Below are positions 34,204 to 43,674 of a DNA stretch of 64,000 nt, piece after piece. Each line of letters begins with the position of its first letter. The first letter of the stretch is position 1. The notes under the pieces are model-generated. The model had not been told where the DNA came from, made no database searches, and saw nothing but the letters and a program-made list of their open reading frames with translations. Both the position numbers and the translations under genes were made by a program. Origin of the DNA: Stenotrophomonas maltophilia (GTDB taxonomy: Bacteria; Pseudomonadota; Gammaproteobacteria; Xanthomonadales; Xanthomonadaceae); the NCBI RefSeq assembly GCF_004920835.1, contig NZ_QFHO01000008.1:95802-159801 (forward strand), written 5' to 3'.

Positions 34204-35256
34204 ATGCCGTTCTTGATTGACGCGACGGAAGTCGCAGTCGAGGGCATCGGCGCGGCGCGGCGCATCGGCTGGATGCGCTTCGTCGGCAATGGGCTGGGGG
34301 CGATCCCCATCGCTTCGATCATTCTCGAACGCCAGGATGGCGCCTGGGCGTGGGTACTGTTGCTGCTCAACGCGTTGGCGTGGCCGACGCTTGCACTGCT
34401 GCTGACCCACCGATCCCGCCAGCCCGCAGTGGTCCAGTTCCGCTGCATGGTGGCCGACTCCTTCTTCGGCGGCGGCTGGATCGCCTTCATGGCGCTGAGC
34501 GCGGTCCCCAGTGCGTTGTTCGCCGCGCTGCTGGTCGCCGACAAGATCGCTGCCGGTGGCGTGCGGTTGGCGATGCGGGCGACGCTGGCACTGGTGCTGG
34601 GCTTTCTGCTCAGCTGGTGGGCGCTTGGATTTCCCTACCAGCCCATCTCCTCGCAGCGCACGATCGTGCTGAGCGTGCCGTTCCTGTTCGTATATGGCAT
34701 CGGGCTGAGCATCCTGAGCTGGCAACTGGCACGCCGGGTCAAATCACAGAACCGCCAGCTGCAGCGGCTGAGCCGGATGGATCCACTGGTGGAGCTGGCC
34801 AACCGTGGCTTTCTGATCCTTCGCGCGCAGCAGGTGCTGGACAAGGCGCAGGGACAGGGTGGATTCGCCTGCCTGCTGATGCTCGACGTTGACGACTTCA
34901 AGCGCATCAACGATTCACATGGGCACCGGGCCGGGGATGAGGTGTTGCGGCAGATCGCCGCCACCTTGCGCGAATTCGCGCGCCCGGGCGACATACCGGC
35001 ACGGTTGGGTGGCGACGAATTCGTGGTGCTGCTGCGTGATTGCACAACGCGTGATGCGATGCATGTGGCCGAGCGGATCCGGCTGCATCTGCTCGAAGCG
35101 GCAAGGCAGGTGGCACCGGGCGTGGAGTTCAGTGTCAGCATCGGTATCGCGGCGACGCCGGGCCAGGGCACCGTGGAAGACTGGTTGGCCACGGCCGACA
35201 AGGCTCTCTATCACGCCAAGCGCCAAGGCAAGAATACGGCCAGCTGGGCGGACTGA
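34204..35256 (+). CDS. MASE2-type membrane diguanylate cyclase
   Basis: 350 residues. Residues about 20-180 hold several hydrophobic segments (WVLLLLNALAWPTLALLL, SAVPSALFAALLVADKIAAG, LVLGFLLSWWALGFPY, VPFLFVYGIGLSILSW), the layout of the MASE2 sensor seen in AdrA/DgcC. The GGDEF domain follows: LLMLDVDDFKRINDSHGHRA (metal-binding Asp) and ARLGGDEFVVLL with the intact active site. RPGD five residues before it is a complete inhibitory I-site, so feedback by c-di-GMP is expected. Monocistronic; promoter likely in the 150-base gap upstream. Confidence 0.92.
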   Translation: MPFLIDATEVAVEGIGAARRIGWMRFVGNGLGAIPIASIILERQDGAWAWVLLLLNALAWPTLALLLTHRSRQPAVVQFRCMVADSFFGGGWIAFMALSAVPSALFAALLVADKIAAGGVRLAMRATLALVLGFLLSWWALGFPYQPISSQRTIVLSVPFLFVYGIGLSILSWQLARRVKSQNRQLQRLSRMDPLVELANRGFLILRAQQVLDKAQGQGGFACLLMLDVDDFKRINDSHGHRAGDEVLRQIAATLREFARPGDIPARLGGDEFVVLLRDCTTRDAMHVAERIRLHLLEAARQVAPGVEFSVSIGIAATPGQGTVEDWLATADKALYHAKRQGKNTASWAD

Positions 35257-35289
35257 TATACGGCACCGCACGCCGTGCGCATGCGGGTA

Positions 35290-36210
35290 TCAGAGCGCTC
35301 GTTCCCAGACCTGGCCGAGCAGATCGTGGCCAAAGCTGTGGTGGGGTTCTTCCTGCACCAGCTGGAAGCCTGCGCGTTCGTACAGGCGCCGGGCATCGGC
35401 CAGCACGCTGTTGGTCCAGAGCGTCATCCGCGTATAGCCGGCGGACGCCGCAAACGCGATGCACTCTTCCACCAACCGGGCGCCGATGCCCATGCCGCGC
35501 GCGGTGGCATCCACATAGAGCAGGCGCAGCTTGGCGGTGCTGTCGTCCTGCCTGACCACGAACACCGAGCCCACCATGTCGCCGTCCTTCTCGGCGATCC
35601 AGCAGCGTTCACGCGCCGGGTCCAGTTCGCGCAGGTACCTGGCAACGATCTCCGACACCAGCGCTTCGTACTCCGCATTCCAGCCGAATTCGCGGGCGTA
35701 CAGCGCGGACTGCCGCGAGACCACCAGCCCCATGTCGCCCGGCCGCGGGTCACGCAGCAGGTACGAGGGAGACCTGTCGCCCAGCACGCTTTCGATCTGG
35801 CCCATGGCCGAAAGCAGCATCAGCTGTGCCGTCTCGGGCAGCGTCGCCAACAGCTCGGCCATTTCCCGCCGCGAGGTTTCTTCCAGCGGCGCGAACACGC
35901 TGTGCCCAACCGGAGTCAGGGTCAGAACGACCACGCGCGCATCCCCGGCCGAGCGGTCCTTGATGAGATAGCCCTGCCGCTCGAACCTGGCGATGACCCG
36001 GCTCACATAGCCGGCATCCAGGCCCAGCTCGCGGCACAGGTCCGAGGGCGACAACGGTGCGTGGTGGGCCAGTTCGTACAGGATGCGGACTTCGGTGAGG
36101 GACAGGCCACTGCGCAGGAGCGATTCCTGCAGTACGCCGATCTGCCGGGTATAGAAACGGTTGAAGCGCCGCACTGCATCGGCGCGTTCGGAAAGCGTAC
36201 CCGTTGTCAT
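35290..36210 (-). CDS. MarR-GNAT fusion regulator/acetyltransferase
   Basis: 306 residues. The first ~140 form a MarR winged helix (SLTEVRILYELAHHAPLSPS, LGLDAGYVSRVIARFERQGY, GDARVVVLTLTP). From about 155 a GNAT domain follows, with the acetyl-CoA loop in VDATARGMGIGARLVEECIA and RLYERAGFQLVQEE at the end. Fusions of this type are known in proteobacteria as one protein. The promoter region carries a perfect TTTGAC-TTT-GTCAAA repeat, likely its own operator. Its acetylation substrate is unknown. Confidence 0.9.
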   Translation of the reverse strand: MTTGTLSERADAVRRFNRFYTRQIGVLQESLLRSGLSLTEVRILYELAHHAPLSPSDLCRELGLDAGYVSRVIARFERQGYLIKDRSAGDARVVVLTLTPVGHSVFAPLEETSRREMAELLATLPETAQLMLLSAMGQIESVLGDRSPSYLLRDPRPGDMGLVVSRQSALYAREFGWNAEYEALVSEIVARYLRELDPARERCWIAEKDGDMVGSVFVVRQDDSTAKLRLLYVDATARGMGIGARLVEECIAFAASAGYTRMTLWTNSVLADARRLYERAGFQLVQEEPHHSFGHDLLGQVWERAL

Positions 36211-36224
36211 GGCCGATCCACTTG

Positions 36225-36239
36225 TTTGACTTTGTCAAA
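36225..36239. promoter_or_regulatory. candidate MarR-type operator
   Basis: Perfect inverted repeat TTTGAC-TTT-GTCAAA 15 bases upstream of the MarR-GNAT start, followed by a half-site AAGTCAAATAATC at 36254-36266. The symmetry, AT content and location fit autorepression. Confidence 0.6.
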
Positions 36240-36314
36240 TAATTACTTGCCCAAGTCAAATAATCAAGGGGTAGGCAGCTCCGTGCTGCGAGCGTCGCCC
36301 GGCCCCGGCAGCGG

Positions 36315-37196
36315 CTATGCGCTGCTGCATGCACAGCGCAGTAGCGCGGCGGCCAGCGCGGGATGCTGGCCGCGCATGGCCAGCTGCAGGGCGGTGATCG
36401 GCATGCCTAGTTCCAGCGCGACGAAGGCCAGGCCCGGCCGATGCAGGGTCTGCATCGAGGCCGGCACGATGGCGATGCCCAGGCCCGCTGCGGCCAGGTT
36501 GATGGCCGAGGCCACCTGTGGCGCTTCCTGCTGGATGGTGGGGGTGAAGCCCTGGCTGCGGCAGGCAGCGACGACATCGGCGCTCAGGCCATAGCCGGAT
36601 TTCCGCGAGAACAGGATGAAGCGCTCATCGCGCAGCTCGGTCAGTGCGATGCCCGCCCGGCAGGCCAGCGGGTGTTCGGCCGGCAGTACCGCCACCAGTG
36701 GTTCGGCGCTGAGCTGCTGGATCACCAGCTCGCCGGGATGCGAGTACGGTGGGCGCACGATTACCGCGTCCAGTTCGCCGTCGTCCAGGCGCCGGATCAG
36801 GGATTCACTGCCGTCTTCGACCAGTTGCAGCTGCACCGCCGGATGCGCCTGCCGGAACCTGCGCAGCAGGGCGGTCACCGCGTCGTTGTATGAGGCCGAT
36901 TCGGTCAGCCCCAGCGTGAGCGTGCCGACCTCGCCGCGTGCAGCGCTCAGCGCCTGTTCCTTGGCCTGGTCGACGCGCGCGAGGATGTCCACTGCAGCCG
37001 CCCAGAACACGCGGCCAGCGTCACTGAGCACGATGCCGCGTCCCTGGCGATGGAACAGCGGCGTGCCGATCTCTTCCTCCAGGGCGCGGATCTGCTGCCC
37101 GAGCGGTGGCTGGGCGATATGCAGGGCCTCAGCGGCCTTGGTGAAGCTCTGCAGTTGGGCGGTCATGACGAAGTAGCGCAGGTGGCGCAGTTCCAT
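36315..37196 (-). CDS. LysR-family transcriptional regulator
   Basis: 293 residues starting MELRHLRYFVMTAQLQSFTK at 37196. The helix-turn-helix (AAEALHIAQPPLGQQIRALE) covers residues about 20-40, and the linker helix and two-lobed effector domain follow (GTLTLGLTESASYNDAVTAL to VASAINLAAAGLGIAIVPAS). The AQPPLGQQIRALE form is shared with CatR/BenM-type regulators of organic-acid and aromatic catabolism. It is divergent from the PEP-mutase-type lyase with 108 bases between, so that gene is the likely target. Confidence 0.92.
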   Translation of the reverse strand: MELRHLRYFVMTAQLQSFTKAAEALHIAQPPLGQQIRALEEEIGTPLFHRQGRGIVLSDAGRVFWAAAVDILARVDQAKEQALSAARGEVGTLTLGLTESASYNDAVTALLRRFRQAHPAVQLQLVEDGSESLIRRLDDGELDAVIVRPPYSHPGELVIQQLSAEPLVAVLPAEHPLACRAGIALTELRDERFILFSRKSGYGLSADVVAACRSQGFTPTIQQEAPQVASAINLAAAGLGIAIVPASMQTLHRPGLAFVALELGMPITALQLAMRGQHPALAAALLRCACSSA

Positions 37197-37304
37197 TGGA
37201 ACCTCAGGCGTTCTGGTGCTGTACGAACACGGTATTGGACGGTCGCCGGTGGCGGCAACATCATCGGTATCCCACGACAGATGACCAACTACAAGGGAGA
37301 CCAC

Positions 37305-38153
37305 ATGAAGAAGACACGTCGGCTGCGCGATCTGCTTCGGCGGGGCAGCGTGATCGCACCGGGCGTATTCGATGGCTTGTCGGCACGCCTGGTGGAGCTG
37401 GCCGGCTTCGATGCGGTGTACGCCAGCGGCGGGGCCATCGCACGTTCGGCCGGCGTGCCGGACATCGGCCTGCTCGGTCTCAGCGAAGTGCTTGCGCAGG
37501 TGGAACGGATCGTCGATGCCTGCGATCTGCCGGTGATCGCCGACGCTGACACCGGCTTCGGCGGCACCGCGAATGTTGAACGTACGGTGCGCGCGTTGGA
37601 AAGGGCAGGGGTTGCCGCCCTGCATATCGAGGACCAGGCCTTCCCCAAGCGCTGTGGCCACCTGGATGACAAGACGCTGGTGGACGTGGGCGAGATGTGC
37701 ACGAAGATCCGCGTCGCCTGCCAGTCGCGGATCGACCCGGAGCTGATGATCATCGCGCGTACCGACGCCATCGCCTGCGAAGGCCTGGACGCGGCGATCG
37801 AACGCGCGCGTGCGTATGTGGAGGCGGGCGCGGACATGATCTTCGTTGAAGCACCGGAAACGCTGGAACAGATCGAGGTGATTTCGCAGCGTGTTCCCGG
37901 GCCGAAGTTGATCAACATGTTCCACAGCGGCAAGACGCCGCTGGTGCCGGTGGTGCGGCTTGCCGAACTCGATTACCGGTTGGTGATCATTCCCTCGGAC
38001 CTGCAACGCGCGGCGATCCGGGCCATGCAACGCACCCTGCAGGAGATTGCTGTGACCGGTGACAGCGGACGTGTCGCCAATGCGCTGGCCAGCTTCAGCG
38101 AGCGCGAGGAGATCGTGCGTACCGGTCGTTATCTGGCGCTGGATCGCGCCTGA
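37305..38153 (+). CDS. isocitrate lyase/PEP mutase-family enzyme (methylisocitrate-lyase-like or oxaloacetate decarboxylase-like)
   Basis: 282 residues from the ATG at 37305 with AAGGGAGA just upstream; MTNYK at 37281 is a weaker start. A TIM barrel of the PEP mutase/ICL superfamily: PGVFDGLSARLVELAGFDAV, the metal-binding Asp pair in IADADTGFGG, IEDQAFPKRCGHLDDK carrying the KRCGH catalytic loop typical of lyases (PrpB), and MIIARTDA. The loop favours C-C cleavage of a 2-methylisocitrate-like or related acid over mutase chemistry. There is no prp gene beside it, so the substrate is uncertain. Confidence 0.83.
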   Translation: MKKTRRLRDLLRRGSVIAPGVFDGLSARLVELAGFDAVYASGGAIARSAGVPDIGLLGLSEVLAQVERIVDACDLPVIADADTGFGGTANVERTVRALERAGVAALHIEDQAFPKRCGHLDDKTLVDVGEMCTKIRVACQSRIDPELMIIARTDAIACEGLDAAIERARAYVEAGADMIFVEAPETLEQIEVISQRVPGPKLINMFHSGKTPLVPVVRLAELDYRLVIIPSDLQRAAIRAMQRTLQEIAVTGDSGRVANALASFSEREEIVRTGRYLALDRA

Positions 38154-38278
38154 GTCGAGGAAGCCTGCCGGGGGCAGGGAGGCGGCCTGTGCAATCGTGG
38201 CGTAACGGCCATTCATCCTGCACGCGGCATCGCCACGGCAATCCTCTACCATGGGCCACCCCGCCCGGACCTGCCCTG

Positions 38279-39304
38279 ATGCATGACGCCCTTGTTGCCC
38301 AGCCCAAGCCCCCCGTCCCGAGGATCGCGGCCTGGCTGATGATGCTGCTGGGCATGTGGCTGGCGTTGAAGCTGGGCCTGGTGGTGACCCTGCTGTCGGG
38401 CCTGCTGGTGTTTCAGCTGACCCACCTGCTGGCTTCCACCGTGGAGGGCAAGCTGCCGCCAGGCCGGGCGCGGGCCATCGCGGTGATCGTGCTGTCAGCG
38501 GTGATCATCAGTGCGCTGGTGCTGGCCGGAATCGGCGTGGCGTCTTTTTTCCGCAACGAGACCGGCGGGCCGGACGCGTTGCTGGCGCGGCTGATGGAGA
38601 TCCTCAATTCGTCGCGGCACCAGGTGCCGGCGCTGCTGCAGCCGTACATCCCCGAGGACATGCCGGCACTGCGTACGGCGCTGAACGACTGGGCCGCCGA
38701 ACATCAGCGCCAGCTGGGCGTGGCCGGTACCTCGGTGGTGCAGGTGGGTGTACGCGTACTGATCGGTATGGTGCTGGGCGCGATGATCGCGCTGTACGAC
38801 GAACTGCCGCTGCCGAAGATGGGCCCGCTGGCGCAGGAGCTGATCGGCCGCACCAGCCGCCTGGCCACCGCGTTCCGCCAGGTGGTGTTCGCGCAGGTGA
38901 AGATCTCGCTGCTCAACACCGTGTTCACCGCCATCTTCCTGCTGGGCGTACTGCCGTTGTTCGGCGTGCACCTGCCGTTGTCCAAGACCCTGGTGCTGAT
39001 CACCTTCATCGCCGGCCTGCTGCCTGTGGTGGGCAACATCATCTCCAACACCATCATCACCATCGTCGCGCTGTCGGTTTCGTTCTATGTGGCGGTGGCG
39101 GCGCTGCTGTACCTGATCGTGATCCACAAGCTGGAGTACTTCCTCAACGCACGCATCGTCGGTGGTGAGATCCAGGCCCGTGCCTGGGAGCTGCTGCTGG
39201 CGATGCTGGTGATGGAAGCGGCGTTCGGCCTGCCGGGCCTGGTTGCCGCGCCGGTGTTCTACGCCTATGTGAAGCGCGAACTGGTCGACCAGCGCTGGAT
39301 CTAG
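38279..39304 (+). CDS. AI-2E family transporter
   Basis: 341 residues from the ATG at 38279 (MHDALVAQPKPPVP). It has about eight predicted transmembrane helices: a first pair near residues 15-50, one at about 65-85, then after a periplasmic-type loop a cluster from about 155. The conserved PerM/AI-2E features are LPLSKTLVLITFIAGLLPVV followed by GNIISNTIITIVALS, and KLEYFLNARIVGGEI with ARAWELL. Family members export or equilibrate small solutes (AI-2, Na+/H+ exchange in some). The actual substrate is not predictable here. Confidence 0.87.
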   Translation: MHDALVAQPKPPVPRIAAWLMMLLGMWLALKLGLVVTLLSGLLVFQLTHLLASTVEGKLPPGRARAIAVIVLSAVIISALVLAGIGVASFFRNETGGPDALLARLMEILNSSRHQVPALLQPYIPEDMPALRTALNDWAAEHQRQLGVAGTSVVQVGVRVLIGMVLGAMIALYDELPLPKMGPLAQELIGRTSRLATAFRQVVFAQVKISLLNTVFTAIFLLGVLPLFGVHLPLSKTLVLITFIAGLLPVVGNIISNTIITIVALSVSFYVAVAALLYLIVIHKLEYFLNARIVGGEIQARAWELLLAMLVMEAAFGLPGLVAAPVFYAYVKRELVDQRWI

Positions 39305-39466
39305 TACGGCAGGGTGTGACGCATTTGCCCCGACCAGGCGCTTGGTGAGGCCTTGCCGGCGCATTCGCGTTGACTGCGGTATACCCGTGGTCACGGTTCG
39401 CGCGGCACTGGCTTGGCGCTACCGGGACCGGCGGCTACAGTGATCCGCACTTCAGGGGAAATTTGC

Positions 39467-41209
39467 ATGGCCGGCAAGGCATCGCCCATCGGGTTGCGGA
39501 CCTGGGTCTGGATCCTGGCGGGGTTGTTCGTGGTCTGTACGCTGCCGTTGATGGCCATCGCGCTGGTCCAGGGCACACTGCGCTACAGCGCCGCCGAAGA
39601 CAATCTGGTCAGCCTGCGCCAGCTGCGGCAGACCTTCGACCTGGCCAACCTGGTCTCCGCCGAACGCGGCCCGGCCAACAGCCTGCTCGGCGCCGACCCG
39701 GCCGATGCCGCCGAACACGCGCGGCTGGCTGCGCAGCTGGCGATGGCGCGCAGGCGGGTGGATACCTCGATGCAGCAGCTGGACAGCGTGTTCAGGGCTG
39801 CTCCCAGCGTAGTGGATGAGCAAGGCCTGCTGGCCGATGCGCAGCGTCGGCTGAAATCGGCGCGTGCGGCGGTCGACCGCGTCACCGCGCAGCCGCAGGA
39901 GGCGCGCCGGGTGGAGGAAGTGGAGCGGGCGATCAACAGCATGTTCGCGGTCGTCGACCGGCTGCACCTGCTGACCTCGGCGCAGATCAATCTGCTGGTC
40001 AGTGTCGACCGTGAAGCAGCCATTCCGGCGATGCAGGGCCAGGTGCTGATCGATCTGCGCGAGCATGGCGGTCGCCTGGCGTCCAATGTAATGGCACCGG
40101 TGGCGGTGCGGGGTGCTTGGCGCGACGAACAGGTACGCGCTGCTCTGCAGACCGAGGGCCGCCTTCTGGAGCTGTGGCGGCTGGCTGGCAGCCACCAATC
40201 GGTGTTCCGCAGTGACCCGGCGCTGTCCTGGCATTGGGATATGGCTCGCCGGCAGTTCTTCGGCGAGTCGCTGCCGATGATCGAGCAGCTGATCGAGGAC
40301 GGTCGCCGCGGCGTGCCGCCACCGTGGACCGCGGCCGAGTTCACCGCACGCTACGTGCCGACACTGCAGTCGCTGGAAGCGCTGCGTGATGGTTACCTGA
40401 GCGTGTCCATCGCCCGTTTCGAGCGCACCCGCAACCGCGAGGCGACGCGGCTGGCAGTGCTGCTGGCGACTGCGCTGGGCACGCTGGTGGTGCTTGGGGT
40501 GGCCCTGCGCATTGCCCATCTGCAGATCCTGCGGCCGTTGCTGCAGGCACAGCGGCAGGTGATCCAGATCGCCTCCGATGTACCCGGGCCGGAGCAGCAC
40601 GTCACCCATCCGCTGGCCGAAATGCAGCGCCTGTTCGATGCCATCGAAGTGCTGCGCGAGAAGTCGCGGGAGCGCTCGGCGTTGACCAGCGAGCTGCGCC
40701 AGCTGGCCGGTACCGATGAGCTGACCGGCCTGCTGAACCGGCGCGCGCTGGAGGAAGTGGTGCAGCAGCGGCACGCCGAGGGTGAGGCCAGTGCGGTGGT
40801 GATCCTGCTGGACGTCGACCGCTTCAAGGCGATCAACGATGGCCATGGCCACGATGCCGGTGATCAGGTGCTGGAACAGGTGGCACAGCTGCTGCAGCGC
40901 CACCTGCGCCGCAGTGACAGCATTGCCCGCTACGGTGGCGAGGAATTCCTGGTGCTGTTGGCCGACGGTGATCTCGCGGGTGGCCTCCGCCTGGCGGAGT
41001 CGCTGCGCCTGGCGCTGCAGCAGCTGGACATCGTAATCTCGGGTGGCATCGAACTGCGGGTGACCGCCAGTTTCGGCGTGGCCCAGGGCGGCACCGATGC
41101 ACTGGGCTGGCGCACGCTGCTGCGTGCCGCCGATGCCGCCATGTACCAGGCGAAGGCGCAGGGCCGTGATCGCGTCCGGGTGGCCGGTGGTGGGCGCGTT
41201 CCGCGCTGA
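39467..41209 (+). CDS. membrane-anchored diguanylate cyclase with helical sensor
   Basis: 580 residues from the ATG at 39467 with AGGGGAA upstream. Transmembrane helices at about 13-35 (WVWILAGLFVVCTLPLMAIA) and about 325-345 (LAVLLATALGTLVVLGVALR) bracket a long helical periplasmic domain. A short HAMP-like linker leads to the GGDEF domain: TDELTGLLNRRALEEVVQQR, ILLDVDRFKAINDGHGHDAG and IARYGGEEFLVLLADGD with an active GGEEF. RRSD five residues upstream gives a complete I-site. This is the second c-di-GMP synthase in the window. Signal unknown. Confidence 0.92.
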   Translation: MAGKASPIGLRTWVWILAGLFVVCTLPLMAIALVQGTLRYSAAEDNLVSLRQLRQTFDLANLVSAERGPANSLLGADPADAAEHARLAAQLAMARRRVDTSMQQLDSVFRAAPSVVDEQGLLADAQRRLKSARAAVDRVTAQPQEARRVEEVERAINSMFAVVDRLHLLTSAQINLLVSVDREAAIPAMQGQVLIDLREHGGRLASNVMAPVAVRGAWRDEQVRAALQTEGRLLELWRLAGSHQSVFRSDPALSWHWDMARRQFFGESLPMIEQLIEDGRRGVPPPWTAAEFTARYVPTLQSLEALRDGYLSVSIARFERTRNREATRLAVLLATALGTLVVLGVALRIAHLQILRPLLQAQRQVIQIASDVPGPEQHVTHPLAEMQRLFDAIEVLREKSRERSALTSELRQLAGTDELTGLLNRRALEEVVQQRHAEGEASAVVILLDVDRFKAINDGHGHDAGDQVLEQVAQLLQRHLRRSDSIARYGGEEFLVLLADGDLAGGLRLAESLRLALQQLDIVISGGIELRVTASFGVAQGGTDALGWRTLLRAADAAMYQAKAQGRDRVRVAGGGRVPR

Positions 41210-41280
41210 AACGCCACGTTCATCGCTGGCGCACGCAGTGCCATCTAGACTGACCCTCTGATCGCTTGGAAGGAGCCATC

Positions 41281-41718
41281 ATGACCGCTCGCCCTGTTGT
41301 CGCCGCAGTGCTGCTGGCCGGGTTGTTGGCCGGCTGTACCTCCACCGCTTCGCAGACCGCTGCGGATGCGCCGCGCCATCCTTCGATCGCCGCGGACCTG
41401 AGCCCGGTGCCGGCCTTCACCGGTGGCGGTGCGGGTTGGAGCATCGAGATTGCTTCTACCGGCAAGGGCAACCACGATGCCAGCCTCAGCGCTGACGGCC
41501 GCACCCACAAGGGCACGCTGCGCTATATGGGGCAGCCGGCGGATGCACCCAGCTCGCTGATCGTGCTCAACGGCGAACTTGGCAGGCAGCCGGCCGTCGT
41601 CGAGATCAAGCGCGAGTCGTGCCGCACTGCCGAAGGTGTCGATACCCTGGCCAGCGTACAGGTGACGATGGAAGGGCAGCCACAGCACCGCGGTTGCGGC
41701 CACCTGGCGGTGTATTGA
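41281..41718 (+). CDS. small lipoprotein
   Basis: 145 residues; GGAAGGAG precedes the ATG. A lipoprotein signal with lipobox LLAGC (cleavage before Cys20) is clear, so it is lipidated and probably outer-membrane attached. The mature part is a compact beta-rich domain (GWSIEIASTGKGNHDASLSA, LRYMGQPADAP, AVVEIKRESCRTAEGV, HRGCGHLAVY) with a cysteine pair that may form a disulfide. It resembles the COG3650-type periplasmic domains in layout. No known partner; the GNAT gene follows 14 bases later. Confidence 0.8.
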   Translation: MTARPVVAAVLLAGLLAGCTSTASQTAADAPRHPSIAADLSPVPAFTGGGAGWSIEIASTGKGNHDASLSADGRTHKGTLRYMGQPADAPSSLIVLNGELGRQPAVVEIKRESCRTAEGVDTLASVQVTMEGQPQHRGCGHLAVY

Positions 41719-41732
41719 GGTCGCGCGACGGC

Positions 41733-42236
41733 ATGCTTGAGATTCCCACGCTTTACACCGAACGCTTGCGGCTGCGCCCGCAACGGCTCGATGACTTCGA
41801 GGTCTACGCCGCGTTCCTGGCATCGCCGCGCGCGGGCGGCATGGGCGGTCCGTTTGGTGAGGTCGCCGCGTGGGGGCAGTTCTGCCACGATCTGGCCAGC
41901 TGGCAGTTGTTCGGCCACGGTGCGCTGATGATCGAGCGTGGTGACAATGGTGCCTGCATCGGCCAGGTTGGTATCAACCACGGTCCGCTGTTCCCGGAAA
42001 AGGAACTGGGCTGGCTGCTGTACGACGGCCATGAGGGGCAAGGGTTCGCCACCGAGGCGGCCGGCGCGCTGCGCGACTGGGCCTTCGTGGTGGCGCAGCT
42101 GCCGACCCTGGTCAGCTACATGGCGCCGGACAATATGGCATCACAGGCCGTTGCGCAGCGGCTGGGCGGCGTGCTCGATGCGCAGGCCGTGCGCAGCGAT
42201 GCTGGCGATCTGGTGTACCGCTACAGCGCGGGATAG
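41733..42236 (+). CDS. GNAT-family N-acetyltransferase (RimJ/RimL-like)
   Basis: 167 residues from the ATG at 41733. The RimJ/RimL pattern begins TLYTERLRLRPQRLDDFEVY and continues with ACIGQVGINHG, ELGWLLYDGHEGQGFATEAA (acetyl-CoA loop) and MASQAVAQRLGGVLD. Relatives acetylate ribosomal-protein N-termini or small amines. The target here is unknown. It follows the lipoprotein gene closely and may be co-transcribed. Confidence 0.86.
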   Translation: MLEIPTLYTERLRLRPQRLDDFEVYAAFLASPRAGGMGGPFGEVAAWGQFCHDLASWQLFGHGALMIERGDNGACIGQVGINHGPLFPEKELGWLLYDGHEGQGFATEAAGALRDWAFVVAQLPTLVSYMAPDNMASQAVAQRLGGVLDAQAVRSDAGDLVYRYSAG

Positions 42237-42238
42237 CG

Positions 42239-42261
42239 TTGGCCGCTGGCCGGCATTACCT
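42239..42261. repeat. SMAG-like palindromic repeat
   Basis: On the minus strand GTAATGCCGGCCAGCGGCCA follows the pattern of GTAG-headed Stenotrophomonas palindromes (GTAGTGCCGGCCGCTGGCCG type). It lies between two converging genes and overlaps the DUF2867 gene end by a few bases, so it may double as a terminator. Confidence 0.55.
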
Positions 42262-43650
42262 GGGCGCGGGGTGTCCCGCCCAGTCACCGATGCCGTCCAG
42301 TTCCGGTGCCAGTGCGTGCTCGGCCGCACGCCGCAGCAGTGCCGGTGCGACGTAGTGGCGATGCGTGCTGTCGATCAGCGCCATGTAGATGCGACCGAAC
42401 GCATTGTGGGTCTGCACGCGCGAACCGAGACTGATCTCGACGCCACCATCCGCACGCAGCTGCACCCGCACGCTGCTGCGGAAACGCAGATGGCGGTCGT
42501 CGGCACCGAGCAGGACTTCCGCGCAGTGGTCATCTGCATCGACCCGCGAATCCAGCACTGGATAACGGCCAACAAACAGCCGGCTGCGGTCATTGGACAG
42601 CAGCGACGATACCGGGCAGCCCAGCGGTGAGGTGCGCAGCCGCAACGGCGCAACCAGGCGGTTGCGCAGCGCCATCAACCGGCCCACGCCGCTGGGGGGA
42701 TTGCGCAGGAAGCCTTCCAGTACCTCGGCCAGCAGTGTCGACGCGGAACGCTGCCGCACCTGCGTACTGTCCAGCAGTAGCGTAGTCAGGTCCTGGTAGT
42801 GGCTGAGCGGTAGCGCGGTGGCCAGCAGGCCGTCGTTGTGTGGCGGCTGCGACTGGATGGGGTAGGCCGGCGTAGCGCGTTCGACGAACCCACGCAGCGG
42901 CTGCAATGTGATCCGCCGCAGCGGGCCGAACCATGCGCGGGTGCGCGCGCATAGCCGGGCACGCAGGCTGGGGGCCGCAGCCTGCAATGACAGCTGTACC
43001 AGCGGTGTGGCCGTCAGTGCGGCGGCCGTTGGCCAGCAGGCTTCCGGCAGTACGTCGGTCAGGCTGGGAATGTCGCCGGCATTGCGCTGTACCTGCGCAC
43101 GGGTGTGCTCGCTCATCGCACCGGCCAGTTCATTGCTGTGGCACGACAGCGCGAACAGCGCCGGATGGTTGCGGTGGTTCGATGCGAACTGGTGCCAGGT
43201 GCCGCCGCCGAAGCGCACGGTGAACAGGCAGTCCGGCGGGATGCGGACGCGCCGCAGCGTGCGCGCGAAGACGCCGGGATCGCTCGCCAGCTCGGCGTCG
43301 GAAGCGCTGGCGAAGCGCAGCTCGGCACCAGCGCTGCCGGCGATGGCCGTGAACATGCGTGGACCGGCATGGCGATGGAACGGATGGCCACCGGCACCAA
43401 CAGAGAAACTGTACAGCGAGGACGGATCACCCTGCTGCAGATGCATGCCGCCCAGCCGTGCGGAGGGCTCATCCAGCGCATCGATGAAGGCCGGATGGTG
43501 GCGCTGGCGCTGGCTGGCGTCGGTGATCAGTGCATCACCGGCACCGATGCCCAATTGCGCGATCAGCGTGACTTCGGTCGGGCTGGCTCCTTCCCGGGCG
43601 GGAAGCTTGACTGCTGGAAACGAACGGCGGTCGCGGGTCGATCCAGGCAT
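42256..43650 (-). CDS. cupin-like/DUF2867 two-domain protein
   Basis: 464 residues, cytosolic. The N-terminal half reads like a cupin: GGHPFHRHAGPRMFTAIAGS offers HxH metal ligands and VRFGGGTWHQFASNHR a third histidine. The C-terminal 170 residues (from about LLLDSTQVRQRSASTLLAEV; with FVGRYPVLDSRVDADDHCAE and FGRIYMALIDSTHRHYVAPA) match DUF2867. It is the downstream partner of an ArsR regulator with 24 bases between, so it is probably derepressed together with it. Function unknown. Confidence 0.72.
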   Translation of the reverse strand: MPGSTRDRRSFPAVKLPAREGASPTEVTLIAQLGIGAGDALITDASQRQRHHPAFIDALDEPSARLGGMHLQQGDPSSLYSFSVGAGGHPFHRHAGPRMFTAIAGSAGAELRFASASDAELASDPGVFARTLRRVRIPPDCLFTVRFGGGTWHQFASNHRNHPALFALSCHSNELAGAMSEHTRAQVQRNAGDIPSLTDVLPEACWPTAAALTATPLVQLSLQAAAPSLRARLCARTRAWFGPLRRITLQPLRGFVERATPAYPIQSQPPHNDGLLATALPLSHYQDLTTLLLDSTQVRQRSASTLLAEVLEGFLRNPPSGVGRLMALRNRLVAPLRLRTSPLGCPVSSLLSNDRSRLFVGRYPVLDSRVDADDHCAEVLLGADDRHLRFRSSVRVQLRADGGVEISLGSRVQTHNAFGRIYMALIDSTHRHYVAPALLRRAAEHALAPELDGIGDWAGHPAPR

Positions 43651-43674
43651 GGTCGCGCTCCTTGGCAGGGATGC